Below, in pieces: positions 33,906-45,700 of a stretch of 64,000 nucleotides of DNA; the stretch's first letter is position 1; every line of letters begins with the position of its first letter. This stretch comes from Tetraselmis striata. Its lineage: Eukaryota > Chlorophyta > Chlorodendrophyceae > Chlorodendrales > Chlorodendraceae. The notes beneath the pieces are model-generated. The model ran no database searches. It was not told the origin of the DNA and saw only the letters and a list, made by a program, of their open reading frames with translations. The position numbers were made by a program, and so were the translations under genes. The stretch lies in NCBI GenBank assembly GCA_006384855.1, contig VCJN01002992.1, positions 124,001-188,000 of the forward strand, given 5' to 3'.

Positions 33906-35934
33906 AATAGGTAGCGATTACCTAATTGTAATGCTTATGAGGCCAGGTAAATGCATATATACAACATTCCATTATATCCAACCTATTTGACTAGATAAGG
34001 AGTGAAATAACATGGCAATATTTATAGTCAAGCCCAAATGCACAATATGACGGTATAAAGCCGCTATAAGAATTAAGTACGCGCAGTAAAGTTATTGCTC
34101 CTCCTCCTAGGAGCACCCCGTGGGGAGGCCTTGTGATGGGCTTGTCACTTATCGTGATGGCGCCCACTTATTAACGCGCGTGCTTTGCAACTGCGACACC
34201 TTTTGGATGCTCGGGCTCCACGTCGACACTGCCTAGCCACCTGTTCGGATTTGCCGCTTTAGGTAATGGGCCACACGTTCAGCAATAACAGCAGCATGTG
34301 CTGCTGCGCGAACTTGCCACGACATCTATGCATTGGTTTCGGAGCTGCTTTTAGCGAAGGCGGTGCGACGAAGCTCGTGCTTGCTACTTCTTATTTAACC
34401 CACAGTGCAATAATAACGACATACGGGTGGTGCCGATGCACTTTGAAGAATGCATCGCTATAGGAATTTCAGTGGCTGGCCGGTTACCGCCAGTTTCTTA
34501 GCCAAGGACTGTGCACAGTACCACAGATAGGGGGCGGAAAGCGACCACTTTCTTGAATTGTGGCCACCCGTACCCACGTACACATGGATGAATCAAAAGT
34601 ATTTTATATACTTGCTGCTTTCAGAGCTAGAAGCACAGAGACACAACTATTACAGACTAATTATGTACCTCGGGAAATTCCCGTTACATGTGTTTGTCCA
34701 CACCAGACGACGTGAGCATTATTGGTACGGACACATAGGATGATAGGAACGCCATACAACATAACATTAGTTTCATGTACTAGTATGCTTTGGGCTCAAA
34801 CCCAGGGGCCCTGCGCTACATTCTATAGAGATATGCATCAAGCAGCGGGAGCGCGCGTGAACAGGCAACATATACATTATTGCAACGGCAGCATATGTTG
34901 CTCCCATCCCCTATGTATCGGCCGGTGTAAGGTAGTGATTCAGTGCTTGAGAATGTCATATAATGTTGCTGTCATGTTGCTGGTATATTGCTGAACGACA
35001 ATCTTGCAGCAACTGCAAAGACTGGAAGACGCATCCGCCTCCTCAGTGTGCGAGGCTTGCATAATGAAGAGTGCAAGCCCGCATGGCCACAAAGCAACAT
35101 TGCTTGGGAGTCAAGGTGATGAGGATACATGCAGGTCACCGAGTGTTCAAAGACTTTTATGGACCGCTGTAATTAACGGGACATCCCTACGACTTGCCCT
35201 GCTGCACGGGTTAGCGACACTACAGCTATGTGCTCAAGGGCTCTTCCGCTGACTCCCCCCCCCCCCCCCCCCCCCCCTCCTCCCACACCCCTCCACTCCC
35301 ACCACGGCAGCCGCTCGGCACACCGGCGAGGTGTCTGCTGGCATGTTATGCGCCTGCCGGGTGAGCTGGCTTCTTGTTGATGCTGAAAGCTTTCTGTTGC
35401 CCTGATCTTTTCTGTTTTCGGAGCTCATGGATGTTAATGGGTTGTCGTCTATCTGTGCCCTTTCAGTAACCATTAGATGAAGGAGGAGAGACCAAGCGAG
35501 GGACAGACGGTATAGAGACAGAGAGAGCAACGGCCTTTTAATCAGCTGTACGTTTGAAATGAAAGGGTATCGCCGCACCACAATCGGACATCATAGTTCT
35601 GAAATACATACACTTGCAAGGATTATATTTATGTACAATCATACATACTCTGATAGCTATTATATATGCATGCATATGGATGTCCGCTGGATGTCATCTC
35701 ATAATATATCCGATTCACTGTTGATGGACAGCAGCACACCTTCCAGGCAACAGCAGTTCAGCATCCGTGGACATCATACCTTGGAAAAAAAACCAACTCG
35801 ACCACAATGGGGCCTACTCTTCTCTGGCGCTGAGCCACTAAGCAGATTTGCCAGCACAGCGAACACCACTGCCGACCACATGCGAGCTCAATATACAAAC
35901 GACGTCACGTGACGCTGCAGATAGCAGCGCACCC
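33906..35934. other. Intergenic; no gene seen
   Basis: Mixed-composition DNA with an A/T-rich start. A C homopolymer lies at about 35248-35277. A short palindrome CTCCTAGGAG lies near 34106. ORFs here are short and lack motifs. This is the 3' flank of the RS-domain gene. Confidence 0.45.
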
Positions 35935-37531
35935 TCAGCGCCCACGTGGGCTCCAGCTTCGGCTTCGGCTCCGGCGCCTCTCGCTGCTGTGGCTCCGCCG
36001 TCGCTCCTTCCTCCTCTCCTTGGGGCTGCGGCTGCGGCGGCGCTCCTTTCTGCTCCTCTTTGGGCTTCGGCTTAGGCTTCGGCGGCGATCCTTTCTTCCC
36101 TCCTTCCGGCTTCGGCTGCGGCTCCGACTGCGCCGCCGCTCCTTTCTGCTCCTCTTGGGGCTCCGGCTTCGGCTGCGGTGCTTGCTCCGGCGTGGGCTGC
36201 GGCTGCGACTGCGGCTTCGGCTGCGGTGCTTGCTCCGGCGTGGGCTGCGGCTGCGACTGCGGCTTCGGCTGCGGCGCTTGTGGCGCCTGCTCTTGTCGTG
36301 CCTTTCACCCGGGCTCCTGCTTCGGCTTTGGCGCCCCAGGCTTGCCCTCGGACTGCGGCTGCGCCGTGCCCATCCCTCTCTCTGAGGGCTGCGGCTGCGG
36401 CTTCTCTTGGACGAACCAAACCGGTCTCGACTGCGGCTGCGGCTGCGGCTTCGGCCGGGGCGATCCTCCGCTATTCCTCCATCGAGCTGCTGACGCTCGT
36501 CTCCGCGTCTCGGCCCTGGGCTAGCAGCCCCTGCCAGAGCGCTCCCCGCTGGGCTTCGCGGCCATCCACCGTTTGCGTTGCCGTTCTCTGCATTTGCACC
36601 CACCTTCTCCGCCCTCAGCTTCTCGTCGATTGCCAGCCTGATCGGCGCCTCCGGCTTTGAGACCTCGTTGACCCACGCCTTGTGCGCTACCACAGAGGTC
36701 GGCGGCAAGGGAGGCTTCCCTGACGGCGCTGCGGCTGGCGTGGTCTCAGGGGCCGGTTCAGGTGGCGGCGGGGGGGCAGCCGCCGATATCGGCTCGGGTG
36801 GCGCGTCCCACCGGCTCGAGGCGGGGGCGGGAGGCGGTGCCGCGCCGTCAGAATACGGGACGGGTTCCCATGCGGCAGTGGCGGCCGCGACAGTGCGGAG
36901 GTCCGCGGCGCTGTGACTCGCCGCGATGTGCCTGCGGACAAACAAACAGGCAGGCAGAGAAGCGCGGCTGAGCTTAGGCAACCCAGTAATGTAGCGACGC
37001 GATGCTGCAAAACAGTTCATTGAAACATGTCGTTGGGGACCTGTTGGGGACCATCCGCGAACCCAACATCAAGATTCAAAAATAGTATGGTGGTAATGTA
37101 GCGACTAGAAGTCTTACAGGCAGTCGCTATATCAACCTGACGGGTATCAGCGCATGATCCACCGTGATTCGATGAAGTCGCTAGCAAGGATTACATTTCG
37201 AGCAATTTCCGCTGTGTGTTGAATGAGCACTGACATCAAATAGCGAATATAGCGCCACAGGTTATTGGGCCTTCAGGCATTCTATCAAGCCTGAGCAGGA
37301 GGCAATATAGGAGGGGGGGGCCACGGCGCAGGGATCCACCTGGTGGGAGGCGGCGGCATTGCGGCGGCCGCGGCGTAGGCTGCTGCAGCTGCCGGCGGCG
37401 GCGCGGCTCCCTGGGTCATCGCGATGTCCGGCACCAAGGCTGCGGCGCCGGCAAAGTCGCCGCTGGCGAGGGCGGCCGCCGCGCTCCCATCCTGCGCGGG
37501 CACGCCGGCCACCAGGCCACAGCCACTGGCC
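35935..37531 (-). CDS. RS-domain (SR-like) protein, probable splicing factor; 5' end not found
   Basis: Two exons join in phase: 37531-37340 (donor GTGGAT) and 36931-35935 (acceptor TTTGTCCGCAG, ending TGA at 35935). The upstream piece is Ala/Pro/Gly-rich. The second exon runs from HIAASHSAADLRTV through a Pro-rich stretch and KAWVNEVSKPEAPIRLAIDE into a C-terminal RS domain of roughly 150 residues, with many RSRSRSRS and RSPRRSKHRSRS units. Known: RS domains mediate phospho-regulated protein and RNA contacts in spliceosome assembly and export. No RRM, SURP or PWI domain is visible in the part seen, so the specific factor is unknown. The 37531 acceptor is preceded by a C-rich tract, and an N-terminal exon must lie upstream. 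No start codon was chosen. Confidence 0.65.
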
Positions 37532-38451
37532 CTGCCAGGCAGCAAGGAGGGGGGGGGGAGGGGGGGGGGGCAAAAGGCGCAATTTAGAGTGCAGCCGCGC
37601 CAGCTCAATGCACGCGCGGGAATTAGTAAGTTAACATTAACATGCCGCGTCATTTTAAAACTGGGTTAACGGGTGCAAAAATAATGAATTGCTTTTCAGG
37701 AATCAGTCGGACTATCCGTGCAATACACCGAGGTATTTCAAGACTAATATAGTCTCTCTTCATGTGGTCTCTTTCGCAAACAAAAAGACAGCCGTTACCA
37801 GACATCCGTGTTAGTGTGGGCAGTGTGAGTGCTTTGGTGGCAATGCACGGACGTTCGTGAAACACGTGACCAACACGCGCGAGAACAATCGCATCGTTAA
37901 CCGGATGCCAAATATCGGTGCCGCCTCACGCGGGGGCACGTACGTCAAGACGGTATAAGGTGGAAAATGGCATGAAAGGATGTTGCCGAACGTTGTCTGA
38001 GTGGTGTTCTGTCCTGTTTATTGGTGGGGGGGGGGGGGGGGGGGGGGGCAAACACTGGTACACGTGGTAATGATCATACGTAAACAACATAAATATCAAA
38101 CGAAGGCCTGAGGGTGGTGATTGATGGTTAGAGCTGTTAGATGTATAGCTTGGTATATCGAGATATATTATATAGGAATACTTCAGGTACGTGTAGGCGT
38201 GCTGTATTTTATACATACATAATACCAAGATACACTTCAGGAATATATGTATATTCTACTAGACATATTTAGATATTCGTTAGGCATAATACATGTATGT
38301 TATCGCTAGGCCTACTACAGGTACTATTCCGGTCTATTGCAGGTTGTGGCTTGAGGTTACTTGGTGCATGTTGAGGGTGTAGCTCTACCCTGGCTTCGAA
38401 TGCCTCTCAAGCAATTGTGACGTGTAACAAAATGTCAGAACGATAATGAAA
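37532..38451. other. Intergenic between helicase 3' end and RS gene
   Basis: It must hold the missing 5' part of the RS-domain gene, but no exon is convincing. A G homopolymer lies at about 38024-38047. The rest is A/T-rich with ATATATT/GTATAT runs (38150-38300). Confidence 0.4.
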
Positions 38452-39694
38452 TCAGCAAGCAAGAAACATGCCATGACACCCCGCTGGGTAGGTATCTGGA
38501 AAGCTGGGTGCGGATAGGTGGGCGAGATGTTGCGGAGGCGCGCACCATTTCAGCCAGGGCCCCCACACCGTGGGCTCCCGCGCCAGCGTGTTGCCGGCGC
38601 CCACCACCACCAGGCCGCGCTTGGCGCGCGTGAGCATCACGTTGACGCGCCGCGCGTCCGCCAGAAAGCCGACGGAGCCACCCACGTTGGCGCGCACTGC
38701 GCTGAAGACAATGACCTCCTTCTCACGGCCCTGGAACGCGTCCACGCTGCTCACCTGCACAGCGGCGGCCACCCCGCAGTATAGGCAACTGTCAGCAAGA
38801 GGCTTATCTAAGTACACTGCGCCACTAAAATCTACATTGTTTCATTTGCCAATTGGAAATGACAAAACTTGCAGCTAAAGTCATTCAAACCGGGATTTTC
38901 AAATCATATGCATCCGGTGCTAATGCGCTTTCCGAAATAAATAATCAGCAAATTTGATAGAAAGATACACAGGCATGCCTGTAGTAGTTGCATCTGGTGA
39001 GTGAATGAAGAGGGGACGTCTTTGAAACATCTACCTAACCGTGCTCTGCACACAAAATATCAATTGGGCGAAGAGATCATCGCAAATCCTCGCGTGCGTT
39101 CAGTACATGTATAGTAAGTGCACAAACCGCCGAATTTGCGTATTTCAGTACATAACTGGTGCTTTGCCCCTGACATAATCTTGGGTCTGGAGGGTTCAGG
39201 GCACAACCTAGCCCAGCGCCAACCTCTACTTGGAAGGAGCAGCACTGCCTTTGTCCCTTTCAGATTCAGCGTAACTTACCAGGGTTTGAGGAATCTTTAG
39301 GGTTCACAATCTCTGACTTGTTAAACTTTTGTTAGGGTACAAGTATATGTATAGAGTACAATCAGGTTTTCTAGTTTTTACATAATTAGGATTTTGGATT
39401 TGTCGAAGCCCTTACGGTGGCAGAGTCATGCACGCGGGCACAGCTGGGCAACGCCGTACCTCCAGATGCGGCACGCCGGGCGTCCGCTGCACGCGCAGGT
39501 ACTGGCGCAGCAGGCGGACCTGGCTGGCGTATGGCGTCACCACGCCGATGTCCCCGGGGCCCAGCTCGCCGGCCGCCAGCAAGCCCTGCACAATCTGCAT
39601 CACCACGCCCGCTTCCGCCGAGTTGGTGTAGGAGCTGCCACTCTGCCGGGGGAGGGGGGGGGGGGGGGGGGGGGGGGGCAAGCAAGCACGCGGG

Positions 39695-39733
<39 letters not shown>

Positions 39734-42700
39734 ACACACACACGTCAGTTTTGTCTGTAGAGAAATGAGTGACGTGATGTGAAACGAGTTGTGGATATTT
39801 GTTCCTACCAATATGTTGTATGGATCCAGTACAAGTGCCGTACTAGGTGGGCTTAAGCGGGCCCCGTCTTTACGAGTGATGTATTGCTAATTGCGGCACA
39901 TGCATGTGACGCCCGCAAGCAAAAGTTAGCAGATGGCCATAACCGTCACTAATCGTGTCCACATAACATGACCGACTATTCAGGGCTGCTGTCCAGGTTG
40001 CCAAGAGGCAGGCGGGGGATGAACGGGTCATGCCGCGGTATAGCGGTAGTTCCCACCGCTACAGCCCCGAGCCCCCGGGATAACGCATGAACAGAAAGCA
40101 TTTCAAGCAAGATTATAGGTGCAGGGTGGCCTATGAAAGGGCACCACACCCTCAGAATTTCGGCCCATGCTACGCCAATACAGACAAGGACAATTGTGAT
40201 GTGCGTGATAATTAGATGCGGAACTACTACATAGGATATAGTCTGATGAACTGCGGGTGCCGCCGCGGTCACAAGGGCACTGCGGCTAAGAGCCTGCTGC
40301 CCTGCCTTCCGGAGGTCAAATATAGAGGAAACTATGGCGGAGCTATAGCAAATGTTGTGAAAGGTTGCATGCAAGCCCAATTTGCGGCTTGTGATAAGGG
40401 TTCCTGTGTGCGAGTCGGCACCTGCACCCTAATCCACTACGGGTGCCGACGCACCTACAACAAATTAAATCTAAGAAAGTGCCTTGCGTTTTGGCACTCG
40501 AAACCAGACAAACATATAGCGATTTTATGCCCCCCCTCCCCCCCCGGCACCCTCTAAATTTCTCATAATGTGGTTTTCTTATAAGTGCGCCGGCGTTCGT
40601 AGGCAGAGAAGCTCAAAGGGGCATGAACAGGTTATCACTGGCTCTACGGCACGAGCAGGAGCAAGAAGCGCGTGATACATCGTACCAGCAATTGAGTCCC
40701 AATATAATATAATAACCAGACATAGTGTAAACTAAGCCAGAAACACGATCCTGGAGAATGCCCAACCATAATCAACCAGATGCATTTCTGAAAAGGAAAA
40801 TAATGGGAAATACCTCAGAATACCTCATAATTAGGGTTTTCAACAATTGCAGTTACAGCTCTCTCTCTCTCTCTCTCTCTCACACAGACACAGACACAGA
40901 CACAGACACACACACACACAGACACACACACACACACACACACACACAGATAGACACACACACACACCTGCATACGCGTGTATACTTGTGCAGTAGCAAG
41001 CGGGTGCACTATTCCTGCTGGCAAGCCGGCGCACGCTGGCGCAGCGGGCAAGGGGGCGGCAGGCACGCCGCGCACCCGCTCCTCCCAGCCGGTGTCGCAG
41101 GCTGCAAAGGCGATCGGCACATGCGGCGACGGCCAGGGGAAGCCCGCGGGCGGCGGGCGGTCGCCCGGTTTGACTCCGGTCTTGAGGAGCCCCTGATAGA
41201 ACGCCTTGGCGGGGAAGCAAGCAAGCCCGGGGTGCATGCGGTACTGCGAGCACAGCCGCAGGGACGCAGTGGCAGATGGGTACAAGGGGGGGGGGGTTTG
41301 TCAGGCACTCATCATCTCCAATACAAACAGCAGAAAGTACAAATATGAAGGGGGCTGTAAGGGTATGAGTACTCACAATATGCTATGCATCACCCACAAG
41401 ATCTACCCCAAATATCCCTTTTCGCAAGCCTGAAATTCGGCGCGTTTGCAACCTACTATAAGAACAATTGGTAAAGTTTCGCCGTAATTTCGTCTACTGT
41501 TGACCTCTGGCAGGCAGGGCGGGTTTTTAGCTGCAGTGTGCTTCATACTGCGCCGGCACCCGTGTAGCCGGGATTGTCACGTCATTGGTCAGGGCAATAA
41601 AGAAATGAAGGGGAGATGTACGGGCAACCTGTACCACGCTGTTAGACGGGAGTGCCGTCGATCGTTTTAGTGGCAACGCCGTAATATTAGGCAACGCTGT
41701 TGCAACTTTGGTGTGCTGCCGGTATCCACACATATGAAAGCACCAGCGCAAGGAATGTGAGCGGCCTACTGCTGTATACAGGGGGCCGTGTGACGAAAGC
41801 TGATTCCTGGGCCGCAGATGTACTACTCCAGGTTACCCGACGTAGGGCTTCATACTGTACTGCAGTTATCATGCCCTGTAGCGACCTGAACCTCGTGTCA
41901 TGGAATGTCTCTCTACTCAAGCTACTCATCAACATTTAACAATATACCAAACATGAGACCTACACGGGTGCCGGCACGGCAATAAGCACACTGCGAATGT
42001 GGATCTGCCAGCCAGAGCACAGATGTGGAGGGAAAAAAGCAAAGTGGAAATTCAGCAAATCTTGTCAAATGGTCGCATGCAAGGCCAATTTGAGGCTTGA
42101 AAGAAGGGTTCGGTTGGGTGTGTAGGCACTCATAGTACAAAATTATAGTAGAGCCATGGAAGCAGAAGCATGCAGCACACAATGTCATTGGCGATGGATA
42201 GCAGGGTGCCGTGAAGTCGAGCATATGAAGGTTTCATGACGGTGTGTTTGGCTTTTTCATGACCGGCAGCGTAGACACGGCATCCAACAGGGCTTGGTGG
42301 TGGCGGGGGGGGGGGGGGGGGGGAGGGGGTACCTGCGTGTCCAGCATGAATGGCTGCACACCCGCGGCGACCATGCGGTCAAACATGCTGACATTGAGGC
42401 CCGCCGTCTCCGCCTCGCGCGACACGATGGTGGGCGGCAGCTGCTTGTGGTCACCCACCAGCGCCACCTGCCCCGCGTCCTTCATCAGCGGGATCAGGCT
42501 GCTGGGCTCCGTGGCCTGCGCCAAGGCAAGAGCAAGGGGGGGGGGGGGGGGGGGGTCTCAGAGCTTGCCTTCGCCTACCTCCGAATCCACCACACCTCAC
42601 AACCAGGCGTCAGACTACGGGTACCGACACGGTAGTTTGGTCAATGCGGCTAAGAACCCGCCCCGCCCGCCAGAGGTCAAAATGCATTGCGAACGTAAAA

Positions 42701-45700
42701 CGGGTGCTCTCAGAAGTTGCCTGCATGCCCAATCTGAGGCCTGTAGTAACAAGGGTTCTTAGTGTAGGTGCGCCAGCACCCGTTTGACCGTTAAAGACAC
42801 CTCAGGCGCAGCGAATGCCTGGTTCTTGTCGGCCAATGTGCCAAGCCTAAAGCATCACCAGGCTTTCCGATGCTGCACATGGCAAAACGGCACCAGGCGC
42901 TGGCACCAGGCCGCGCTGTTTGCAGATCGGTGGCAGGGACAGCAAGGATGGCAACAGTGAACAAAACAGATGGGGATGATCGTCTAGGCGGCGATTTTCT
43001 GTGCCGGGTCGCGAGTATAGCGCGCACGTAGAAACGGGTAAGGGGTACAACATACCCGTAGCATGCCAAAGCAATGGCGTGCAATAGCCCATTCCTCCTA
43101 TGGATGCATGTATCTGCACACCCACCTCCATAGTCATACTGTTCGTGTACAGGTGTCGACGCACACCTATAGTAAGAACTCTTGCAAAGCTTCAAACCGG
43201 GTTTGCATGCAGCCTATAAAAAGATTCCCTATACTCTCGCCATAGGTTTGTCTACGGCTGACCTCTGGCAGCCTGGGCGCGTTTGTAGTAGCCGCAGAAA
43301 TCGTAGAGCCATAACGGCACCGGTATGTCAATGGTACGTGTGGAGTGTAATTCGCCCTTCCCACTCAATCTGCAATGACGGGCCACCCTGGCTGTCACCC
43401 ACGGGAATGGGCAGCCCCAGGTGCCGGGTGCAGCCGTCAGCAACTTCGGATGCACCGCAGCATGGAGCATTGAGCAGCGCGGTTTGGGATCCGGGGGGGG
43501 GGGGGGGGGGGGGGGTGCTGACCTGGGAGGCCTCGTCCAGCAGCACGGTGGGGAAGGCGCATGCCTTGGCCATCTCGCTGCCTGCGCCGCTGCACGTCGC
43601 GCACACCACCTGCGCGCGCTTGAGGATGCGCTGCATCGCCTGGTGGAAGGCGCTGCGGTCCGCGGTGCCGCCGCTCTCTGCCTGCGCCATCGTCTCCAGC
43701 ATATACTGGTTGAGATCGACGCGCACCGCCTCGGGGCGGCCCATGCGCACCACCTGCATCCCCGCCTTGGCGCAGCCTTCCAGCAGGTTGTCCACCGCGA
43801 TGTTTGAGTCGCTGGTCGCGAGCACCGGCCCGCGGCCCGCCATCAGCCACAGGCTGATCAGGCTGATGGCGGTGGTTGTCTTGCCGGCGCCGGGCGGACC
43901 CTGCCGCAGCCGGCAGAACGAGCGGCGAGTAGAAGCAACCGCAGTCAGCCCCATTTTGCCAACACATCATCAAAGCTACACCAGTGAATATATGTTCACC
44001 GATGTTTGTGTATGTATGTATGGGTCAAAAGAATTGCAGTTTCCTCCTTCCCTACGGGGGACTAATATGTATACTAGGGGGGTCTTCATTTTATATGACA
44101 CTTGGTACCTGTAGAAAATGGGCACAAGCACGGTAATCCAACGATCGCAACGTCACAGATGCGGCATTGGCATGCACGATATCATGCCAAGACTGCCACG
44201 GATTGATTTGGAATTACTATACAACCACACAGACGTGGCTGAGCATCTACGCGCGAGCCGGCATCGATACCACGCCCATATAACGCTTCTGTATCATGTG
44301 ACAGTGGCAGCTCTGTTTGATGCTGCTGAAACACAGAGCCCGCGAGATATAGTAATTATCGGTCAGCGGATCCAAAGCGTGGTTATGAGACATGTGAAGC
44401 CTATAGCCTTTTTGTGTACATGTGTACGGCGCCAACACGCTAATAGAAGCACTTTGCGAATCTAAGAGCCTGCCCTGCCTGCGAGAGTTCACATGTAGAC
44501 GGAAATAAATCAGAACCATAGCGAATGTTCTTGTAGGTTACGTGTGCATGCCTGTGTGTGTGTGTTTCTATAGGAGCTGAAGCTTCATGGACCACAGGAG
44601 ATGGCGGCATGGCGGCCTCGTGCACGGAAAGATAGCGCTCGGCGGGGGGGGGGGGGGGGGGGGGGTCGGCGCGCCTGAATGAGCGTGAAGCGGCGCGTGA
44701 CACCAGCCTGCAGCGCCGCCTGCTGCGACTTGTTGTGTCTGCCGACGGAGCTGACCTGCGTTGAGAGGGGTGGTGGGCACTCAGGCTGGCGGATCCTCCG
44801 GACGAGAGGCATGACCCCCCCCCCCCCCCCCTCCCTCCCCCATCCCCCTCCCCACCCCTTGGTCGTTGGCAGCCCACCTCGCCCTTCCATATGGCCCCCT
44901 GCCATTGTCTATCTATGACTAAAGTGAGCGTACACACACGCACACACATGACCTACATTGCACAAGACTACCTGCAGCTTCCAATAATCTGACTTCGGAG
45001 AACCAGAATCATAGTGCCTGTAAGTCCCTCTTACAGGATCCTGCGATATGTCCGCGATTGGGTTGTCTAAATTTGATCGAGGGGCAGGTAGGGTATGCTC
45101 TGATAATGTTGGTCTGGCTACCAGTGGGCCGGTACCCTTTTGCATACGGGCACATGCGCACCTATGAGAACTTGTAATATGTGCCTAAAATTGGGCTTGC
45201 ATGCAACCTATCTATAGGAACATTTGCTGTGGTTCCTCGGTGGTTTCGTCTAAACTTGACCTCTGGCGGGTAGCAGGACATGTTGTTATCCGCACTGTTC
45301 TTACCACCGCATCGGCAGCCCTATATAGGCTGCAATATTTTCCCTCGGTATGTATATATATCAGCACACACACACACACACACACACATTCACACACACA
45401 TATTGATATGCTTTGAGGTACACAGCAAAAACTGTGAGAGCCTACCCTGGCCGCCACTTGGTGCAGGAAGCCGGGGATGCTGCCTTCTGGCGGCGCCGCG
45501 CAGGCCGCAGGGACGCCAGCCACTGCCGCCGCGCACGCCTCCGCGGACGGCGCGCCAAAGCCAGGGCACAGCACGTCCTGCAGCTTGCAGCCCTGCTTCT
45601 TCTGCCCGTCCAGGAGCGTCTGCAGCGCCGCCAGCTGCAGGTGGGAGTGGGGGTGGGGGGGGGTGGGGGGGGGGGGGATGGGGGCTCAAATACACGGGAC

